Part shown: positions 16,784-24,900 of the stretch, one piece after another
Layout: every line of letters starts with the position of its first letter
Position numbering within the stretch: the first letter of the stretch is position 1
Assembly: GCA_963809765.1 (NCBI GenBank)
Contig: CAWEKT010000001.1
Span: 310,001 to 374,000, forward strand
Source: JACVRM01 sp963809765
GTDB lineage: Bacteria; Actinomycetota; Thermoleophilia; Gaiellales; Gaiellaceae
Reading direction: 5' to 3'
DNA length: 64,000 bases
Program-made: the position numbers and the translations under genes
Notes under the pieces: model-generated
The model's input: only the letters and a program-made list of their open reading frames with translations
Database searches by the model: none
Told to the model about the DNA's origin: nothing

Positions 16784-18384
16784 CGCGCAGCCAGCGTGAG
16801 CGTGTAGTCCGCGTGCCGGGCGGCGCCGCGTGCGGGCCAGACGTCGACGAAGAGCGTCCGGGACGTGCGCGTGCGATTGCGGTAGACGATCCGCTCGGCC
16901 TGCGTGCCCGGCTTGTTGCTGACCGCGAGGCGGTCGCGGACGAGCGCCGCGCCCTTTGCAAGGACAGTCTTCGTCGTCGGCGCCCAGAGGCTCGTCGCCA
17001 GGTTGGTGGCTGCGCGTAGCGTCACGGTCAGCGCGCGTCCGGGCGGGAGCACGACCCGATAGACGTCCGACGGGTCCTCCCAGGCGTCGATGGCCGCCTG
17101 GATCTGCGCTGTCCGCTTCGAGCGCGTGAGCAGCGGCGTGGTTCCGGCGAAGGCTCGGCCGGGCACGACCTGCGCGACGTCGTCGTTCGGCTCCTGGAGA
17201 TCGCGCGGAGGCGTCGGCGCCGCAAGCGCGGCCGGGATGTCGAGGATGCCGAAGCCGCTCCGCTCGTCGAAGCCCGCCGCATCCACGTCGCGGGCCGACC
17301 GGCGCAACACCTCGGCGACCTGGCCGGCGTCGAGCGTCGGCCGGAGCGTCCAGATCAGCGCGGCCGCCGCTGCGACCGTCGGCGCCGCGAAGCTCGTGCC
17401 GCTGACGGTGTCCCAGACGAGCGGATCCGTCGGATGCTGCACCGGGATGCCCTCGCCGGGGGCGGCGAGGTCGACCGCCGGGCCCGTGCTCGAGAAGGGC
17501 AGCACGGTGTCCGTGAGGCCGGTGGCGCCGACGGTCAGCACATGTGGCAGCGACGCCGGGTACTGACGCGGATTGCCCCGGGTACCCTCGTTCCCCGCGG
17601 CTACGACTACCAGGGCGCCGCGCCTCGTGGCCGCCAGGATCGCCTCGTACTCGGCCCGCGAGTACTCGGATCCCGAAAGGCTGATGTTGATCACGGTGCG
17701 ACCGGACGACGACGCCGCGACGAGCCCGCGCACCACGTCGCTCGAAAGTGGACCGCCGAACGTCTGCGGCAGCGCGAACGAGCGAAGCGACGCCTGCGGG
17801 TAGACGCCGACGCCGCCGATCGCGTCCGCCGGTGCCGCCGCGACGAGGGCGACGTAGGTGCCGTGGTAGTTCGGCGTGTCCCAGGTCACCGGTGAGTGCG
17901 CGTTCAGGTACGTCGTGTCGGGCCGTGACCGGAGCTCGACGTGGGTCGTATCCAGGCCCGAGTCGAGGATCGCGAGGGGCACGCCTGCGGCGGGGAGCGT
18001 GATGCGGTCGACCCCGACGCGGTAGAGGTGCCAGCCGGCGTCCGGTGTTGCTCGTGGGTCACCTGCGCCGAGTGTGGCCCGCGGCTGGTGCCGGTCGCGC
18101 TCGACCCAGCGGAGGAGGCCGGCGCGCCGGAGCGCCGCAGCGACGCTGACCGACCGCCCGGATGCGATGCGCCAGATGCCCAGCTCGGCAGCAACCGGCC
18201 GCGCTCCGGCGGCGCGCAGGCGCTCGCGGGCCTCCGGGCCGTCACGGACGCCGAGCAGAGCGGCTGCCGGCCCGGCCGGCGCGCTCGTGGCCCTGGCGGT
18301 GGTCGGCGAGGTCGAGGCGACGGCGCCGACGGTCACCAGCACGCCTGCACACGCCGCGACGAGGAGTGATGGTCCCCGTCGCAT
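16780..18384 (-). CDS. Secreted subtilisin-like serine protease (S8 family)
   Basis: Exported peptidase, 534 aa from ATG 18384, which has GAGGAG just upstream. An earlier in-frame start would add a charged tail before the signal peptide MRRGPSLLVAACAGVLVTVG. A propeptide-like region runs to about residue 140. Catalytic triad: Asp in PLAILDSGLDTTHV, His in NYHGTYVALVAA (usually HGTHVAG), Ser in VSGTSFAAPTVAAAAAL. The oxyanion Asn is in VVAAGNEGTRGN. A C-terminal ~120-residue beta-rich domain (DVYRVVLPPGRALTVTLRA) resembles a pre-peptidase C-terminal domain. It lies inverted between folB and folK; its start is only 19 nt from that of folK. Confidence 0.92.
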   Translation of the reverse strand: MRRGPSLLVAACAGVLVTVGAVASTSPTTARATSAPAGPAAALLGVRDGPEARERLRAAGARPVAAELGIWRIASGRSVSVAAALRRAGLLRWVERDRHQPRATLGAGDPRATPDAGWHLYRVGVDRITLPAAGVPLAILDSGLDTTHVELRSRPDTTYLNAHSPVTWDTPNYHGTYVALVAAAPADAIGGVGVYPQASLRSFALPQTFGGPLSSDVVRGLVAASSSGRTVINISLSGSEYSRAEYEAILAATRRGALVVVAAGNEGTRGNPRQYPASLPHVLTVGATGLTDTVLPFSSTGPAVDLAAPGEGIPVQHPTDPLVWDTVSGTSFAAPTVAAAAALIWTLRPTLDAGQVAEVLRRSARDVDAAGFDERSGFGILDIPAALAAPTPPRDLQEPNDDVAQVVPGRAFAGTTPLLTRSKRTAQIQAAIDAWEDPSDVYRVVLPPGRALTVTLRAATNLATSLWAPTTKTVLAKGAALVRDRLAVSNKPGTQAERIVYRNRTRTSRTLFVDVWPARGAARHADYTLTLAAR

Positions 18385-18392
18385 ACGCTCCT

Positions 18393-18399
18393 CACTGTA
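18393..18399. promoter_or_regulatory. Shared divergent promoter core between the subtilase and folK
   Basis: CACTGTA lies in the 19-nt gap between the two divergent starts. It offers TACAGT on the minus strand (9 nt before ATG 18384) and CACTGT on the plus strand (5 nt before GTG 18404). Any -35 elements would lie inside the opposing coding sequence. Confidence 0.35.
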
Positions 18400-18403
18400 G
18401 CCC

Positions 18404-18865
18404 GTGCGAGCAGTCGCCTTCATCGGCCTGGGCTCGAACCTGGGGGAGCGCGAGCGATACCTCGAGGCGGCGCTCGACCGGCTTCGCGCCAGCCCCGGCG
18501 TGCGAGTGCTCGCGGTCTCGTCCGTCCGTGAGACCGAGCCGGTCGGGTACGCGGAGCAGGGCCGCTTCCTCAACGCCGCCGCCAAGCTCGAGACGACGCT
18601 GCGGCCGTCAGAGCTGCTCCAGCTCCTGCTCGCGATCGAGGGCGAGCTCGGCCGTGTCCGAGACGGGCCGCGCTTCGGACCGCGAACCCTGGACCTCGAC
18701 CTGCTGCTCTACGGCGACGAGCAGCTCGAGGAGCCGGAGCTGACGATCCCGCATCCCCGGCTCGCCGAGCGCTCGTTCGTCCTCGAGCCGCTCGCCGAGC
18801 TCGAGCCGGGCCTCGAGATCCCCGGGCGCGGCCCGGTGGAGAGCCTGCTGGCGGCTCTACAATGA
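18404..18865 (+). CDS. folK: 2-amino-4-hydroxy-6-hydroxymethyldihydropteridine pyrophosphokinase
   Basis: Transfers diphosphate from ATP to 6-hydroxymethyl-dihydropterin, producing the FolP substrate. 153 aa. Motifs: FIGLGSNLGERERYLEAAL at the N-terminus, SSVRETEPVGYAEQGRFLNAAAKLET, LLAIEGELGRVRDGPRFGPRTLDLDLLLYG with the Mg-binding Asp pair, and IPHPRLAERSFVLEPLAEL. The GTG start 18404 is very close to the divergent subtilase. folK is normally contiguous with folB; here the subtilase gene separates them, so it must have its own promoter. DUF2469 follows. Confidence 0.94.
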   Translation: MRAVAFIGLGSNLGERERYLEAALDRLRASPGVRVLAVSSVRETEPVGYAEQGRFLNAAAKLETTLRPSELLQLLLAIEGELGRVRDGPRFGPRTLDLDLLLYGDEQLEEPELTIPHPRLAERSFVLEPLAELEPGLEIPGRGPVESLLAALQ

Positions 18866-18911
18866 AGGAGTGACCGCGGCCACGACAACGTTCTCTGCGG
18901 AGGGCCGGTAG

Positions 18912-19274
18912 ATGTCCCACCTCGACGAGCTCGACGAGTTCGAGGCCGAGCTCGAGCTTCAGCTCAAGAAGGAGTACACGGCCGTCTTCGGCCTGTTCCG
19001 CTACTGCGTCCTCACGCAGGACTCCACCTATCTGTGCAACAAGCTCGACCTCAACTACGTGCCCCAGCCGAGCTACCCGTTCTTCCACCTGCGCATGGAG
19101 GACGTCTGGGTCTGGGACAAGAACCGCCCGACCCGCATGATCCCTCGCGCCGAGATCTACACGTCGAGCGACGTGACGGTCGAAGAGCTGCGCGGGGAGG
19201 GCGAGGAGCCGAAGCTGACCGCCGAGGCGCTGGCCGAGAAGATCGGCGAGTCGCTCTCGAGCGACGACGACTGA
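18912..19274 (+). CDS. DUF2469 family protein
   Basis: Conserved actinobacterial protein of unknown function (Rv2901c-like). 120 aa. Shared family pattern: an N-terminal acidic helix (DELDEFEAELELQLKKEY), AVFGLFRYCVLTQDSTYLCNKLDL, then MEDVWVWDKNRPTRMIPRA and TSSDVTVEEL. The C-terminus is acidic. GGAGGG 7 nt before ATG 18912 is a good ribosome binding site. In other actinobacteria relatives sit near rnhB and lepB; here the gene follows folK by 46 nt, a different setting. It is convergent with the ankyrin gene, 7 nt away. Confidence 0.8.
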   Translation: MSHLDELDEFEAELELQLKKEYTAVFGLFRYCVLTQDSTYLCNKLDLNYVPQPSYPFFHLRMEDVWVWDKNRPTRMIPRAEIYTSSDVTVEELRGEGEEPKLTAEALAEKIGESLSSDDD

Positions 19275-19281
19275 CGGAGTA

Positions 19282-19818
19282 CTAGTCCGACAGCAGGTCG
19301 CGTACGGGGCCCTCGGCAGCCAGGTCGAGCGGGCTCTGGCCGCTATCCGTCGTCAACGAGGCGTCGGCGCCCCGCTCGAGTAACAGGCGTGAGAGCGGCT
19401 CGTCGCCCGACTGCGCCGCGCTGTGCAGCGCCGTGAACCCACCCTCGGAGCGGCCGTTGACGTCCGCGCCTGCGTCCAGCAGCAGCGCCGCCAGCTCGGT
19501 CGAGCCGACGAACGCGGCCGTCGCCAGCGGCCGGACGCGGGCGATCGGCCCCGTGGAGAGCGCCTCGATGTCGGCGCCGTGCTCCAACAGGGCGCGCGCC
19601 GCCTCCGGCTCGCGCCCGAAGACGGCCAGGTGGAGGGGGGTGAAGCCGTCCGTCGCGAACCTGTCGGCGCTCGCGCGATCGTCGGCCAGGAGCGCGCGCA
19701 GACGCTCGACGCGTCCGAACGCGGCCGCATCCCAGACGGACAAGTCCTCGTCGGGCCCGAGCAGCTGCCGAGCCTCCTCCGCCTCGCCCCGGTAGAGGGC
19801 CTGAAGTGCCTCGCTCAC
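19282..19818 (-). CDS. Ankyrin-repeat protein
   Basis: Protein-interaction scaffold of 178 aa with about four to five ankyrin repeats. The repeat consensus is plain in GFTPLHLAVFGREPEAARALLEHGADIEA, then LATAAFVGSTELAALLLDAGADVNG, then FTALHSAAQSGDEPLSRLLLERGAD. No enzymatic domain or signal peptide is present. The GTG start at 19818 has AAAGGA about 8 nt upstream. It is divergent from the MarR regulator, with a 15-bp palindrome in the 48-nt gap, so MarR may control it. The ligand or partner is unknown. Confidence 0.88.
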   Translation of the reverse strand: MSEALQALYRGEAEEARQLLGPDEDLSVWDAAAFGRVERLRALLADDRASADRFATDGFTPLHLAVFGREPEAARALLEHGADIEALSTGPIARVRPLATAAFVGSTELAALLLDAGADVNGRSEGGFTALHSAAQSGDEPLSRLLLERGADASLTTDSGQSPLDLAAEGPVRDLLSD

Positions 19819-19846
19819 AGTGCATCCTTTCCATCGTGAACTTATT

Positions 19847-19861
19847 TAGGTAGCCTACCTA
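19847..19861. promoter_or_regulatory. Perfect 15-bp palindrome, probable MarR operator
   Basis: TAGGTAG-C-CTACCTA in the 48-nt gap between the divergent ankyrin and marR-type genes, 5 nt before the MarR start. Its size, symmetry and position fit an autoregulatory MarR site that would also block the ankyrin promoter. Confidence 0.6.
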
Positions 19862-19866
19862 TCAGA

Positions 19867-20319
19867 ATGGGCGACGATGTGCAAGCGGTCTCCGACCGGC
19901 TCCACTCGGCCGCGATCCACCTGCTCCGCCGTGCGCGCGCTGCCGACGCGGCCAGCGGGATCGGCCCGGCGCGACTCTCGGCGCTGTCCGTGGTCGTCTT
20001 CCGTGGGCCGCTCATGCTGGGCGAGCTGGCCGCTGCCGAGGGCGTGCGCTCCGCGACGATGACGGGCATCGTCAACGGCCTCGAGCGCGAGGGCCTGGTG
20101 AGCCGGCGGCCGCATGAGCGCGACGGACGGGCCGTGCAGGTCGAGGCGTCAGCGGCCGGCCGGCGCGTGCTGGCCGACGCTCGCGCGCAACGCATCGACC
20201 GGATCTCCGAGCGGCTCGACGGACTGACGCCCGACGAGCTGGTGCTCCTCCGCGAGGCCGCGGAGCTGCTCGAGGGCCGCTTCGCCCTGCGCCCATGGCA
20301 ACCGGTCGAGCGGGATTAG
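19867..20319 (+). CDS. MarR family transcriptional regulator
   Basis: Winged-helix dimer that usually represses its own and a divergent gene and is released by a small ligand. 150 aa. The DNA-binding core is PLMLGELAAAEGVRSATMTGIVNGLEREGLVSRRPHERDGRAVQVEASAAG, with the HTH and the wing Asp-Gly-Arg. Flanking helices provide the dimer interface. ATG 19867 lacks a Shine-Dalgarno and follows the palindrome directly, so the mRNA may be leaderless with the operator over the -10. The target is inferred to be the ankyrin gene and itself; the ligand is unknown. Confidence 0.88.
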   Translation: MGDDVQAVSDRLHSAAIHLLRRARAADAASGIGPARLSALSVVVFRGPLMLGELAAAEGVRSATMTGIVNGLEREGLVSRRPHERDGRAVQVEASAAGRRVLADARAQRIDRISERLDGLTPDELVLLREAAELLEGRFALRPWQPVERD

Positions 20320-20493
20320 AGCCGTGATGTGAAATTCACGGCGTGCGGATGACGCCCTGGGCAAGGCGCGAGGCCTCCCCGTCGCACTTGCACAGGCTGA
20401 CGGCTTTCCCTGCGGACGCCGCGACGCCCTCGCTTGGCCCAGAACGCCCCCGCAGGAGCCGCCAATTTCACCTCCAGCCTCTAGCCTGCGCCC
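20320..20493. other. Intergenic region before coaX with a hairpin
   Basis: 174 nt without a credible gene. At 20321-20342 an inverted repeat GCCGTGA / TCACGGC encloses TGTGAAAT. The nested GTGAAATTCAC is itself palindromic, so this could be a MarR transcript terminator or a protein site. The rest is GC-rich and I see nothing coding in it. Confidence 0.35.
20482..20487 (+). promoter_or_regulatory. Candidate -10 element of coaX, leaderless
   Basis: TAGCCT ends 6 nt before GTG 20494; no Shine-Dalgarno. Confidence 0.45.
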
Positions 20494-21261
20494 GTGCTCC
20501 TCGCAGTCGACGTCGGCAACACCCAGACCGCGTTCGGGCTGTTCGAGGGCGATCGGCTGACTGCCAAGCGCCGGATCGCCACCGAGGCTCACCGCACCGG
20601 CGACGAGCTCGGCGCGCTCCTGACCGACCTGATCCCGCTCGACTCGATCGTGGGCATCTGCCTCTCCTCGACGGTGCCGCCGCTGGTCGCCTCGTACGAG
20701 GAGCTCGCAGGCTCGTGGGCCCGTACGCCGATCCTCGTCGTCGGCCCCGGGACGCGGACCGGCATTCCCATCCGCTACGACGACCCGCGCGAGGTCGGGC
20801 CCGACCGGATCGCCAATGCCGTCGCTGCACGCGAGCGTCACGGCGCGCCCTGCGTGGTGGTCGACTTCGGCACGTCGACGAACTTCGACGTGGTCTCGGC
20901 GGCCGGGGAGTACGTCGGCGGCGTGCTGGCACCCGGCGTCGAGGTCTCTATGGACGCGCTCTTCGCCCGGGCGGCCCGCCTCTTCACCGTGGAGTTCGTC
21001 GAGCCGCCGGCCGTGATCGGCAAGACGACCGCCGCGGCCCTCCAGTCCGGGCTGGTGTACGGCTTTGCCGGACAGGTGGACGCCATCGTCGGGCGCATCC
21101 GCAGGGAGCTCGGAGACGAGGCACCCGCGATCGGAACAGGGGGGCTCGTCGATCTGATTTCCCCGCATACGGCCACAATCGGGGCCGTCGACCACGACCT
21201 GACGCTCCACGGCCTGCGGCTGATCTGGGACCAGAATCAGCCCGGCTCAGACGAGCGTTGA
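20494..21261 (+). CDS. coaX: Type III pantothenate kinase
   Basis: Phosphorylates pantothenate, the first step of coenzyme A synthesis; an ASKHA-fold enzyme insensitive to CoA feedback. 255 aa. Motifs: LLAVDVGNTQTAFGLFEG (phosphate 1), YDDPREVGPDRIANAVAA (substrate), VVVDFGTSTNFDVVSA (phosphate 2), GGVLAPGVEVSMDALF, and AVIGKTTAAALQSGLVYGFAGQVD. GTG start, leaderless promoter. In Mycobacterium coaX lies between the folate genes and lysS; the same relative order holds here, though panC and panD are missing. Confidence 0.93.
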   Translation: MLLAVDVGNTQTAFGLFEGDRLTAKRRIATEAHRTGDELGALLTDLIPLDSIVGICLSSTVPPLVASYEELAGSWARTPILVVGPGTRTGIPIRYDDPREVGPDRIANAVAARERHGAPCVVVDFGTSTNFDVVSAAGEYVGGVLAPGVEVSMDALFARAARLFTVEFVEPPAVIGKTTAAALQSGLVYGFAGQVDAIVGRIRRELGDEAPAIGTGGLVDLISPHTATIGAVDHDLTLHGLRLIWDQNQPGSDER

Positions 21262-21287
21262 CGCCCGTCCGGAACCGGGGCTACGAT
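21258..21287 (+). promoter_or_regulatory. Sigma70-type promoter of greA
   Basis: TTGACG (21258-21263), 18-nt spacer, TACGAT (21282-21287). The predicted start of transcription is near 21294, about 44 nt before GTG 21338. This is the best two-box promoter I could find in the window; the -35 overlaps the coaX stop region. Confidence 0.6.
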
Positions 21288-21294
21288 TCGCGGC

Positions 21295-21309
21295 CGCGGC
21301 GACGCCGCG
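21295..21309 (+). other. Hairpin at the 5' end of the greA leader, or coaX terminator
   Basis: CGCGG-CGACG-CCGCG forms a 5-bp GC stem followed by ATTCTCATTTTT. Seen from coaX it resembles an intrinsic terminator. Given the promoter just upstream, it would be the first nucleotides of the greA mRNA, where a stem could protect the 5' end. Both roles may apply. Confidence 0.4.
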
Positions 21310-21337
21310 ATTCTCATTTTTGGGCTTTGGAGGCCAC

Positions 21338-21811
21338 GTGAAGGAAGTTGTTCTCACCCCCGAGGGCTACGAGAAGCTGAAGCAGGAGATCGAACACCTC
21401 TCCGGGCAGAAGCGCCGGGAGGTCGCGGAGCGCATCCGCATCGCCCGCGAGTTCGGCGACATCGCCGAGAACGCCGAGTACGACGACGCCAAGAACGAGC
21501 AGATGATGCTCGAGCACCGCCTGGCCACGCTCGAGGAGCGCCTGCGCTCAGCCCGCGTGATCGAGGCGTCCGAGATCACCGCCGACGTCGTTTCGATCGG
21601 CTCCACCGTCCGCCTCAGAGACGTCGACGCCAACAAGACGTTCGAGTACCAGATCGTCGGCTCGGCGGAGGCGAACCCGGCCGAGAGCAAGCTCTCGAAC
21701 GAGTCGCCGGTCGGCAAGGCGATCATGGGCCGCAAGAAGGGCGAGACGGTCGAGGTCGCGGCCCCGCGCGGCGCGCTCAAGTTCAAGATCCTGGACATCA
21801 AGGCCGCGTAG
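21338..21811 (+). CDS. greA: Transcription elongation factor GreA
   Basis: Enters the RNA polymerase secondary channel and stimulates cleavage of backtracked RNA. 157 aa from GTG 21338, chosen because GGAGG lies 4 nt upstream; an in-frame TTG 18 nt earlier is less likely. The N-terminal coiled coil runs LTPEGYEKLKQEIEHLSG to about residue 75. The tip holds the acidic catalytic pair in REFGDIAENAEYDDAKNEQ. The C-terminal FKBP-like domain has VSIGSTVRLRDVD and ESPVGKAIMGRKKGETVEV. It is downstream of coaX with its own promoter. Confidence 0.95.
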   Translation: MKEVVLTPEGYEKLKQEIEHLSGQKRREVAERIRIAREFGDIAENAEYDDAKNEQMMLEHRLATLEERLRSARVIEASEITADVVSIGSTVRLRDVDANKTFEYQIVGSAEANPAESKLSNESPVGKAIMGRKKGETVEVAAPRGALKFKILDIKAA

Positions 21812-21950
21812 CGAGCACCGGCGCGGCCGCGTCGGACACGCCACTCGGCCCGTGGCGCCACTGCACGACCTCTCGCACCGGGCGGCTGGGTGACGGCGCG
21901 CCGCCTGCGGGGGTGCGCGACGGCGGGATACTGCGCCGGGAGGTAGCGGT

Positions 21951-24900
21951 TTGGAGTTCCTGATCCTCGGCCCGCTGGACGTCCGCGACGGAGCGTCGCC
22001 CGTCGCCCTCGGCCGCGGAATCCAGCGCTCACTGCTGGTGCTCCTGGTCGTCAATGCCAACGAGCCGGTTGCGAGCGATCGCATCGTCGACGCGCTGTGG
22101 AACGAGCGTCCGCCTGCGACAGCGCACAAGGCCGTGCAGAACCACGTCTCGGCGCTGCGCCGGCTGCTCGGTGAGGCACGTCTGTCGACGTCGCCCGCGG
22201 GCTACACCCTCCACGTCGCGGACGGCGAGCTCGACGTCGACCGCTTCGAGGCGCTGGTCGCCCGCGGGAGGCAGCACAGCGTTCGTGGTGAGCACGAGCC
22301 TGCCGGCGAGCTGCTGCGCGAGGCTCTGTCGCTCTGGCGTGGCCCCGCACTCGCGGACGTTGCCTACGAGGGCTTCGCACAGACCGAGATCGCCCGGCTC
22401 GAGGAGCGCAGGCTCGCTGCTCTCGAGGCGCGGATCGAGGCCGACCTGGCGCTCGGGCGGTACGCAGAGGCGACGCCCGAGCTGGAGGCGCTTGCCGCCC
22501 GCTACCCCACGCGCGAGCGGATGCAGGGCCAGCTGATGCGAGCTCTCTACGGCACGGGGCGCCAGGCCGACGCGCTCGAGACGTATGCACGCGCGAGGCG
22601 GGCGCTCGTGGACACGCTCGGGATCGAGCCCGGCCCTGCGCTCCAGGAGCTCCAGGGAGCGATCCTCCGCCAGGACCCCGCGCTCGCCTCGCAGTCACCG
22701 CCGCTCGCCGACCCGACGGCTCCAGCGCCGGCACAGACGCCCGCCGTCGCGCCGCTCGCTGGGCGCGAGCGGGAGCTTGGCGCGCTCGAGGCCGGGCTCG
22801 AGACGACCTTCGCCGGCGCGGGACGCGTCTTCCTGCTCGCCGGAGAGCCGGGCATCGGCAAGAGCCGGCTGGCCGACGAGATCGCCGCGTCCGCGCAGGC
22901 TCGTGGCGCGTCCGTCCTCGTCGGCAGAGCCTGGGAAGCGGGCGGCGCACCCGCGTTCTGGCCGTGGGTGCAGGCGCTGCGCGCGCTCGCGCGAGGCCGC
23001 AGCGCAGATGCGCTGCGGGCCCAGGCGGGCGAGTGGGGGGCCGATCTCGCGCAGGTGCTCCCCGAGCTGGCTGAGCTGTATCCGGAGCGCTCGCCCGCGG
23101 CGCCGGCCGAGGCGGAGGGTGCTCGCTTTCGGCTGTTCGAGGGCGTGGCCACATTTCTCCGGGCGGCGGCGGACGATGCACCGCTCGTGCTCGTGCTCGA
23201 CGATCTCCATGCGGCCGACACCCCGTCGCTCCTGTTGTTCGAGTTCGTCGGGCAGCAGCTCGGGGCTGCGCGGGTGCTCCTGCTCGGCACCTACAGGGAC
23301 ACCGAGGTCGGCGCGGACCACCCGCTCTCCGCAACGCTCGCCCAGCTCGCCCGCTCCTCCGCAACGGTGCTGCGGCTCGGCCCGCTCGGGGAGAGCGACG
23401 TGGCGCAGATGATCTCCGCCGCGCTCGGCGAGGCCCGACCCGAGCTCGTGCGTGCTGTGCACGGGCAGACCGAGGGCAACCCGCTCTTCGTCGGCGAGGT
23501 CGTGCGGCTGCTCGCTGCCGATCCCAGCGTGGACGGCCCGGTGCTCGCGCTCTCCGCAGGCATTCGCGAGATCATCGGGCAGCGGCTGCGCATGCTCTCC
23601 GGGCCGTGCCTCGAGACGCTGGAGCTCGCCTCCGTGCTGGGGCGGGAGTTCGAGGTCGACGCGCTACTCGGGCTCGGGGAGCGCACGACCGACTCGCTGC
23701 TCGACCTGCTGGACGAGGCGATCACGCAGCGCGTGGTCGCTGAGATTCCCGGGCAGCGTGGCCGGCTGCGCTTCACGCACGTGTTGATCCGTGACGTGCT
23801 CTACGACGAGCTGCCGGCCATGCGTCGGTGCCGCCTGCACCTGCGCGCGGGGCAGGCGCTCGAGGCCCTCTACTCGTCCGATCCCGAGCCGCATCTGTCC
23901 GAGCTCGCCTACCACTTCCTCGAGGCGATCCCCGTGGGCGATCGGGCGCAGGCGAGCACTTACGCGAGCCGGGCCGGGCAGAGCGCGGCTCGTCTGCTCG
24001 GCTTCGAGGAGGCGGCCGAGCAGTACGTGCGCGCGCTCGAGGCGCTCCCCGCAGGCTCCGATGAGCGACGGTGCGAGCTGCTCCTGCTGCTCGGCGACAC
24101 ACGGGCGCGCTCCGGCGAAGGCCGTTCCTCACAGCAGTCCTACCGGGAGGCGGCCGACCTCGCCGAGTCGGCCGGCCTGCCCGAGCACTATGCGCGCGCT
24201 GCGCTTGGCTACGGCGGCCGGGTGGCGTGGGACGTCTTTCGCGACGATCCGAGCTTTCGGTCGATGCTCGAGCGCGCACTCGAGCTGCTGCCGGCAGAGG
24301 ACAGCGTCCAACGCGTGCGCGTGCTGGCGCGGCTCGCCGGAGGACCGCTCCGCGATGCCCGTCACGGCCTCGAGCCGAAGCAGGCCCGCGCGGCGGAGGC
24401 GCTGGCGATGGCTCGTCGACTCGACGACCAGTCGGCCCTCGCGTTCGCGCTCGCCGCTCACCTCACCTGCCACTACACGCCCGACGCACCCGAGCAGACG
24501 CTCGCCGCCGCGACCGAGCTCACGGAGCTCGGCCGGGCCACGGGGGACGGTGAGCGCGAGTTCGAGGGCCGGGTGACGCGCCATGACATCTTCTTCGAGC
24601 TCGGTGACCTCGACGGCGCCCGCGCCGAGCTGGGGCTGCTGATCGCGCTCGCGGACGAGCTGCGGCAGCCCTCGCAGCGCTGGTACGTCGCCGTGTACGC
24701 CGCCCTGCACGCGCTCTACGAGGGCCGGCTGACCGATGCCGAGAGCTTGGTCCCGGCCGCACTCGAGGTCGGCCGGGGTCCGAACGAGTGGAGCGCGAAC
24801 GTGACGTACCGCCTGCAGCTGTTTCTCCTCCGGAGAGAGCAAGGGCGACAGGCCGAGGTCGCGGAGCTCGTCGCCGCGTCGGCGCAGGAGTACCCGACGT

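Noticed and set aside
18869..18911. A 13-codon leader peptide (GTG 18869 to TAG) before the DUF2469 gene
   Set aside because: The AAGGAG overlaps its own start codon, leaving no spacing for initiation, and the peptide shows no attenuator-type residue run.
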